Assembly: GCF_001583415.1 (NCBI RefSeq)
Contig: NZ_CP014475.1
Span: forward strand, 3,038,001-3,102,000
Direction: 5' to 3'
Length of the DNA: 64,000 bases
DNA from: Mycolicibacterium phlei
Lineage (GTDB): Bacteria > Actinomycetota > Actinomycetes > Mycobacteriales > Mycobacteriaceae
The position numbers and the translations under genes were made by a program. Shown here piece after piece: positions 59,993-64,000 of this stretch. Position 1 is the stretch's first letter. Every line of letters starts with the position of its first letter. The notes under the pieces were generated by a model that saw nothing but the letters and a program-made list of their open reading frames with translations, had not been told where the DNA came from and searched no databases.

Positions 59993-61195
59993 ATGCCCAA
60001 CGAAATCGACACCGCAACCAATATCGCCGTCACCGCCGCCTGGGCGGCCGGAGCTGTCGTCGCCGTCTACATCGTCGGAGTAGCACTGACCTGGGTGCTG
60101 GCCCGGATCAGCCGCCGCAGCGCGCTGATCCGGGACATCGAGGTGCTGACCCGCAAGCCGGTGCGCCTGCTGGTGATGGTGCTGGCGGTGACGGCCGCGG
60201 TGCGGCGCACCTCCGAGCCCGCCGACAGCTGGCGCGACTGGGTCGACCACTGGCTGCTGATCCTGATGATCGCGTCGATCACCTGGCTGATGACCGGGCT
60301 GGTCCGGGTTGCCGAGCGACGCGCGATCGCCCGCTACGGCGGCGGTGGCGAGGAGATCTCCGACGCCGACCGGATCTGGCGGCGGGTGCGCACCCAGGTC
60401 ACGGTGCTGCGCCGGCTGGCCGTCGCGATCGTCGTCATCCTCGGCGGCGCCGCCATCCTGATGACGTTCCCGTCGTTCTCCGACATCGGCGCCACCGTGT
60501 TCGCCTCCGCCGGTGTGCTGTCGGTGGTCGCCGGCCTGGCCGCGCAGACCTCGCTGGGCGCGGTGTTCGCGGGCATGCAGATCGCGTTCTCCGGCGCGAT
60601 CCGCGTCGGCGACATCGTGCAGCTGGAGAAGGGCCAGTGGTGGGGCCGCATCGAGGAGATCACCCTGACCTACGTCGTGGTCCGGCTGTGGGACGAGCGC
60701 CGGCTGGTGCTGCCCTCGACGTACTTCACCACCGAGGCGTTCGAGAACTGGACCCGCAGCGCCACCGAGCTGATGGGCGGCGTCGAGTTCGACGTCGACT
60801 TCACGGTGCCGTTCAACGACATGCGCGTCGAACTGGACCGGCTGCTCGCCGAGAGCGACCTGTGGGACGGCCGCCGCGGCGTGCTGCAGGTGACCGACGC
60901 GGTCGGCGGTGTGGTGCGGGTGCGCGTGGTGGTCAGCGCGCACAACGCCGGCGCGCTGTTCGACCTGCAGTGCGCGGTGCGCGAGGGCCTGGTCGACTGG
61001 ATGCAGCGCACCGGCGGCGTCGCACCGACCCAGCGCATCCTGCCGTCCGACACCGCCCCCGAGGCCGAGACCGACCGGGAGATCGCCGGCGAGACCACCC
61101 GCGTCGCGGCCGGCATGTTCTCCGGCAGCCCGGAGGCCGAGGAGCGCGCCAAGGCGTTCGACCACACCGTCGAGGACGGCGAGGTCAGGGTGTAG
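59993..61195 (+). CDS. Small-conductance mechanosensitive channel family protein (MscS)
   Basis: A 400-residue MscS-family protein. Four hydrophobic segments (about 11-36, 58-75, 84-103, 138-160) precede the pore-lining helix [35 protein letters not shown] (about 165-200), which fits the glycine/alanine packing of MscS TM3, then the beta-domain with [40 protein letters not shown] and a C-terminal cytoplasmic domain. It probably releases osmolytes on hypo-osmotic shock. Starts at 59954 and 59993 are both possible; neither has a clear Shine-Dalgarno, and I prefer 59993 because the extra 13 residues are unlike a membrane protein N-terminus. Confidence 0.88.
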   Translation: MPNEIDTATNIAVTAAWAAGAVVAVYIVGVALTWVLARISRRSALIRDIEVLTRKPVRLLVMVLAVTAAVRRTSEPADSWRDWVDHWLLILMIASITWLMTGLVRVAERRAIARYGGGGEEISDADRIWRRVRTQVTVLRRLAVAIVVILGGAAILMTFPSFSDIGATVFASAGVLSVVAGLAAQTSLGAVFAGMQIAFSGAIRVGDIVQLEKGQWWGRIEEITLTYVVVRLWDERRLVLPSTYFTTEAFENWTRSATELMGGVEFDVDFTVPFNDMRVELDRLLAESDLWDGRRGVLQVTDAVGGVVRVRVVVSAHNAGALFDLQCAVREGLVDWMQRTGGVAPTQRILPSDTAPEAETDREIAGETTRVAAGMFSGSPEAEERAKAFDHTVEDGEVRV

Positions 61196-61203
61196 CCGGC
61201 GGG

Positions 61204-61962
61204 TCAGTCGTCGGAGTCGAGCTCCGCGGCGACCTCGTCGGAGATCTCGATGTTGGTGTAGACGTTCTGCACGTCGTCGAGATCCTCGAGCGCGTCGACG
61301 AGCTTCATGATCTTGCGGGCGCCGTCGGCGTCCAGCGGCACGCTCACCGACGGTTCGAAGCCGGCCTCGGCCGACTCGTAGTCGATGCCGGCCTCCTGCA
61401 GCGCGGTCCGCACCGCCACCAGATCACTGGGCTCGCAGAGGATCTCGAAGCTCTCACCGAGATCGTTGACATCCTCGGCACCGGCGTCGAGAACGGCCGC
61501 CAGCACGTCGTCCTCGGACAGGCCGTTCTTGTCCAGCGTGATGACGCCCTTGCGGGAGAACAGGTAGGACACCGAGCCGGGGTCGGCCATGCTGCCGCCG
61601 TTGCGGGTCATCGCGACGCGCACCTCACCGGCCGCGCGGTTGCGGTTGTCGGTGAGGCACTCGATGAGCACCGCGACGCCGTTGGGGCCGTAGCCCTCGT
61701 AGGTGATGTTCTGGTAGTCGGCGCCGCCGGCCTCCTCGCCGCTGCCGCGTTTACGGGCCCGCTCGATGTTGTCGTTGGGCACCGACGACTTCTTGGCCTT
61801 CTGGATGGCGTCGTACAGCGTGGGGTTACCCGCGGGATCCCCACCACCAACCCGGGCGGCGACCTCGATGTTCTTGATGAGCTTGGCGAACATCTTGCCG
61901 CGGCGGGCGTCGATGACAGCCTTCTTGTGCTTGGTGGTGGCCCACTTGGAATGGCCGCTCAT
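61204..61962 (-). CDS. YebC/PmpR family protein (probable translation or transcription factor)
   Basis: A 252-residue protein of the YebC/TACO1 family. It begins with the family hallmark [28 protein letters not shown] and contains [62 protein letters not shown], and the C-terminal acidic stretch. Members were first called DNA-binding regulators; more recent work links YebC proteins to translation of proline-rich stretches. In mycobacteria the gene is Rv2603c, as I recall, beside pdxT. Here an acyl-CoA dehydrogenase gene separates the two. GGAGAGG lies upstream of the ATG at 61962. Confidence 0.95.
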   Translation of the reverse strand: MSGHSKWATTKHKKAVIDARRGKMFAKLIKNIEVAARVGGGDPAGNPTLYDAIQKAKKSSVPNDNIERARKRGSGEEAGGADYQNITYEGYGPNGVAVLIECLTDNRNRAAGEVRVAMTRNGGSMADPGSVSYLFSRKGVITLDKNGLSEDDVLAAVLDAGAEDVNDLGESFEILCEPSDLVAVRTALQEAGIDYESAEAGFEPSVSVPLDADGARKIMKLVDALEDLDDVQNVYTNIEISDEVAAELDSDD

Positions 61963-62092
61963 GCAGGTAGTACCTCTCCGTGCGCTGTTGCGTGCGCTAA
62001 GTCCGCCCGACGAGTCTACGTGGACGTTTGTCGAGGACCGAACGGCGCCGGGCAGCGACCGGCCCTGTTAGCTCCACCACAGTTTGCCGCAC

Positions 62093-62116
62093 CTATCTTA
62101 CTCCGCAGTAAGATAG
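62093..62116. promoter_or_regulatory. 10-bp inverted repeat operator over the acyl-CoA dehydrogenase -10
   Basis: CTATCTTACT (62093-62102) and AGTAAGATAG (62107-62116) form perfect 10-bp arms around CCGC, ending 5 nt before the ATG at 62122. The right arm contains TAAGAT, a good -10 box 7 nt before the start, so a repressor bound here would block initiation of a leaderless transcript. The regulator is not in the window. Confidence 0.72.
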
Positions 62117-62121
62117 CGGCC

Positions 62122-63333
62122 ATGTCGTTCTCGCTGGAGCTGTCGCCCGACCTGCTGCACATTCAGAGTTGGGTGCACGATTTCGCCAAGGACGTGATCC
62201 GGCCCGCCGCCGCCGAGTGGGATGAGCGCGAAGAGACGCCGTGGCCGATCATCCAGGAGGCCGCCAAGGTCGGCATCTACTCGATGGAGTACTTCGCCGA
62301 GCAGGCCGCCGAACCGTCCGGCCTGGGCATGCTGGTCACCTTCGAGGAGATGTTCTGGGGCGACGCGGGCATCGCGCTGTCGATCCTGGGCACCGGTCTG
62401 GCGGCGGCGTCGCTGGCCGGCAGCGGCACCCCCGAGCAGATGGCCGAGTTCCTGCCGCAGATGTTCGGCACCGTCGACGAACCCAAGGTCGCGGCGTTCT
62501 GCTCGTCGGAGCCCGGCGCCGGTTCCGACGTCGGCGCCATCCGCACCCGCGCCCGTTATGACGAGGCCACCGACGAGTGGGTGCTCAACGGCACCAAGAC
62601 GTGGGCCACCAACGGCGGCATCGCCGACGTGCACATCGTGGTCGCCTCGGTGTACCCGGAGCTGGGCACGCGCGGGCAGGCCGCGTTCATCATCCCGCCC
62701 GGCACCAAGGGCTTCAGCCAGGGCCAGAAGTTCAAGAAGCACGGTATCCGGGCCTCGCACACCGCCGAGGTGGTGCTCGAGGACGTGCGCATCCCGGGCC
62801 GGCTGATCCTCGGCGGGCGCGACAAGTTCGAGGAGAAGATCGCGCGGGTGCGCGAGGGCAAGAGCTCCAAGGGGCAGGCCGCGCTGGCCACCTTCGAGCG
62901 GACCCGCCCGACGGTCGGCGCGATGGCGGTCGGCGTGGCCCGCGCCGCCTACGAGTACGCACTCGAGTACGCGCTGCAGCGTGAGCAGTTCGGCCGCAAG
63001 ATCGCCGAGTTCCAGGCCGTCGCGTTCAAGCTGGCCGACATGAAGGCCCGCATCGACGCCGCCCGGCTGCTGGTGTGGCGGGCCGGCTGGATGGCGCGCA
63101 ACGGCAAGACGTTCGACAACGCCGAGGGCTCGATGGCCAAGCTGGTCGCCAGCGAGACCGCCACCTACGTCACCGACGAGGCGATCCAGATCCTCGGCGG
63201 CAACGGCTACACGCGGGACTACCCGGTCGAGCGGATGCACCGCGACGCCAAGATCTTCACGATCTTCGAGGGCACCAGCGAGATTCAGCGGCTGGTCATC
63301 GCCCGCGCGGTCACCGGTCTGTCCATCCGCTAG
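62122..63333 (+). CDS. Acyl-CoA dehydrogenase
   Basis: A 403-residue acyl-CoA dehydrogenase with all functional blocks: [20 protein letters not shown] (about 118-137), [40 protein letters not shown] and [34 protein letters not shown], where E383 in FEGTSE is the catalytic base position. It oxidises an acyl-CoA with transfer of electrons to ETF; the chain length is unknown. The ATG at 62122 directly follows a -10 box within a palindromic operator (leaderless). It is on the plus strand between yebC and pdxT and ends in a hairpin shared with the convergent pdxT. Confidence 0.93.
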   Translation: MSFSLELSPDLLHIQSWVHDFAKDVIRPAAAEWDEREETPWPIIQEAAKVGIYSMEYFAEQAAEPSGLGMLVTFEEMFWGDAGIALSILGTGLAAASLAGSGTPEQMAEFLPQMFGTVDEPKVAAFCSSEPGAGSDVGAIRTRARYDEATDEWVLNGTKTWATNGGIADVHIVVASVYPELGTRGQAAFIIPPGTKGFSQGQKFKKHGIRASHTAEVVLEDVRIPGRLILGGRDKFEEKIARVREGKSSKGQAALATFERTRPTVGAMAVGVARAAYEYALEYALQREQFGRKIAEFQAVAFKLADMKARIDAARLLVWRAGWMARNGKTFDNAEGSMAKLVASETATYVTDEAIQILGGNGYTRDYPVERMHRDAKIFTIFEGTSEIQRLVIARAVTGLSIR

Positions 63334-63352
63334 CGCCGCTAGCGATTTGGGC

Positions 63353-63383
63353 GTGATTTCGATCGCTCAGCGAACGGAATCAC
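63353..63383. terminator. Imperfect hairpin between convergent acyl-CoA dehydrogenase and pdxT genes
   Basis: GTGATT (63353-63358) pairs with AATCAC (63378-63383), extended by further pairs (one G-U and one mismatch) and an inner TCGCT/AGCGA match. It fills the gap between the two stop codons, and could terminate either transcript. Confidence 0.5.
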
Positions 63384-63968
63384 TCACAAACCGGAGACGA
63401 AGAGCTTGTGGATGCGGCGGTCGCCGGTCATCTCCGGGTGGAACGCCGTCGCGATCGCGTTGCCCTGACGCACCGCCACGATGTGCTCGCCGGCGCGGGC
63501 CAGCACCTCGACGTCGGGGCCGACGCGCTCGACCCACGGCGCGCGGATGAACACCGCGTGCACCGGACCGTCGATCCCGGTGAAGTCCAGATCGGCTTCG
63601 AACGAGTCGACCTGACGCCCGAAAGCGTTGCGCCGCACCGTCATATCGATCGCCTTCAACGGTGTGGCCTCACGGCCGGGCGCGCCGGCGTCCAGGATCT
63701 CGGTGGCCAGCATGATCATCCCGGCGCAGGACCCGTAGGCCGGCAGCCCCTCGGCCAGCCGTGCCCGCAGCGGTTCGAGCAGGTCGAGCTCGCGCAGCAG
63801 GTGGCTGATCGTGGTGGACTCCCCGCCGGGGATCACCAGCCCGTCGACGGCGTCGAGTTCGCTGCGTCGCCGCACCGTGGTGGCCTCCGCACCGGCCTCG
63901 CGCAGCGCGGCCAGATGTTCGCGGACATCGCCCTGCAGCGCCAGCACACCGACGCGTTTGGCGCTCAC
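63384..63968 (-). CDS. pdxT: Pyridoxal 5'-phosphate synthase glutaminase subunit
   Basis: A 194-residue glutaminase of the PdxS-PdxT complex that makes pyridoxal 5'-phosphate from ribose 5-phosphate, glyceraldehyde 3-phosphate and glutamine-derived ammonia. The class I glutamine amidotransferase-like triad is C81 (GSCAGMIML), H177 and E179 (AFHPEMTGD); the PGGESTTI motif (47-54) forms the oxyanion region. GTG start at 63968, overlapping the stop of the upstream thioesterase gene by GTGA. In M. tuberculosis the order I recall is pdxS-tesB2-pdxT, so pdxS should lie just beyond the window edge. PLP made here serves enzymes such as GabT. Confidence 0.96.
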   Translation of the reverse strand: MSAKRVGVLALQGDVREHLAALREAGAEATTVRRRSELDAVDGLVIPGGESTTISHLLRELDLLEPLRARLAEGLPAYGSCAGMIMLATEILDAGAPGREATPLKAIDMTVRRNAFGRQVDSFEADLDFTGIDGPVHAVFIRAPWVERVGPDVEVLARAGEHIVAVRQGNAIATAFHPEMTGDRRIHKLFVSGL

Positions 63969-64000
63969 CTGCGGTAACCCCGCTGGTATCGGGTCAGCCC
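63965..64000 (-). CDS. 3' end of an upstream gene, probably acyl-CoA thioesterase II (tesB2)
   Basis: The final 36 bases read on the minus strand as [11 protein letters not shown] followed by TGA at 63965-63967, in the GTGA overlap with the pdxT start. The overlap and the remembered gene order (tesB2 directly upstream of pdxT) make this the C-terminus of a thioesterase. With only 11 residues the identity rests on context. Confidence 0.55.
   Translation of the reverse strand, partial: GLTRYQRGYRR

Noticed and set aside
59920..62121. Plus-strand open frame joining the MscS region to the acyl-CoA dehydrogenase
   Set aside because: The part before 62122 is a frame shadow of the MscS gene and the antisense of yebC. 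The enzyme's conserved N-terminus starts at [11 protein letters not shown].

Overview
The window is GC-rich actinobacterial chromosome and most likely belongs to a rapidly growing mycobacterium (Mycolicibacterium type). The gene order closely follows the stretch I remember as Rv2566 to Rv2605c of M. tuberculosis: transglutaminase/ATP-grasp cluster, aspS, ketopantoate-reductase-like, YpfJ-type peptidase, radical SAM gene, hisS, glyoxalase-like hydrolase, cyclophilin, relA, apt, orphan binding lipoprotein, secF, secD, yajC, gabT, carboxylic acid reductase, ruvB, ruvA, ruvC, yebC, pdxT and the end of tesB2. That correspondence is from memory and was not searched. No rRNA, tRNA, insertion sequence, phage gene or CRISPR array was found.

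Layout. 1-8 kb: a four-gene, tightly overlapped minus-strand operon (DUF2126 transglutaminase, circularly permuted ATP-grasp/alpha-E protein, transglutaminase, zinc metallopeptidase), probably a peptide-bond-making and peptide-bond-cutting pathway. 8-11.5 kb: an FNT channel, an HxlR-type regulator divergent from a thiolase, and an SDR. 11.5-19 kb: aspS, a PanE-like reductase, an SRPBCC protein, a type-B carboxylesterase and two metallopeptidases. 19-21 kb: a small operon of metallo-beta-lactamase-fold, DinB and NmrA-like genes. 21-26.4 kb: a catabolic module with a TesB-like thioesterase, a TetR regulator, an amidohydrolase and two paired acyl-CoA dehydrogenases; two near-identical palindromes overlap the predicted -10 boxes of the TetR gene and of the amidohydrolase operon. 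26.4-30.3 kb: a radical SAM gene under a perfect LexA box, divergent from a HelD/HelR-type motor, then a secreted Thr/Glu-repeat protein. 30.5-35.4 kb: a complete urea ABC transporter, urtABCDE, without urease genes nearby.

36-48.4 kb: the core housekeeping block of hisS, glyoxalase-like hydrolase, two tandem membrane-anchored cyclophilins, a DUF4333 lipoprotein, relA, apt, an orphan dipeptide-binding-type lipoprotein, secF, secD and yajC. The relA stop codon lies inside an array of about 4.5 copies of a 26-bp repeat, each copy able to form a GTGA-capped hairpin. 48.7-57 kb: gabT and an aldehyde dehydrogenase (GABA or putrescine breakdown), a short cytochrome-P450-like fragment, two small genes and a 1162-residue carboxylic acid reductase. 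57-64 kb: ruvC-ruvA-ruvB, an MscS channel, yebC, an acyl-CoA dehydrogenase with a palindromic operator over its -10, pdxT, and the last codons of an upstream thioesterase.

A recurring trait is a TANNNT -10 box 6 to 8 nt before the start codon with no room for a Shine-Dalgarno sequence. It is seen at about ten genes and suggests leaderless transcripts, which are common in mycobacteria. Several start choices below rest on it. Most operons are translationally coupled through ATGA, GTGA or TGATG overlaps.
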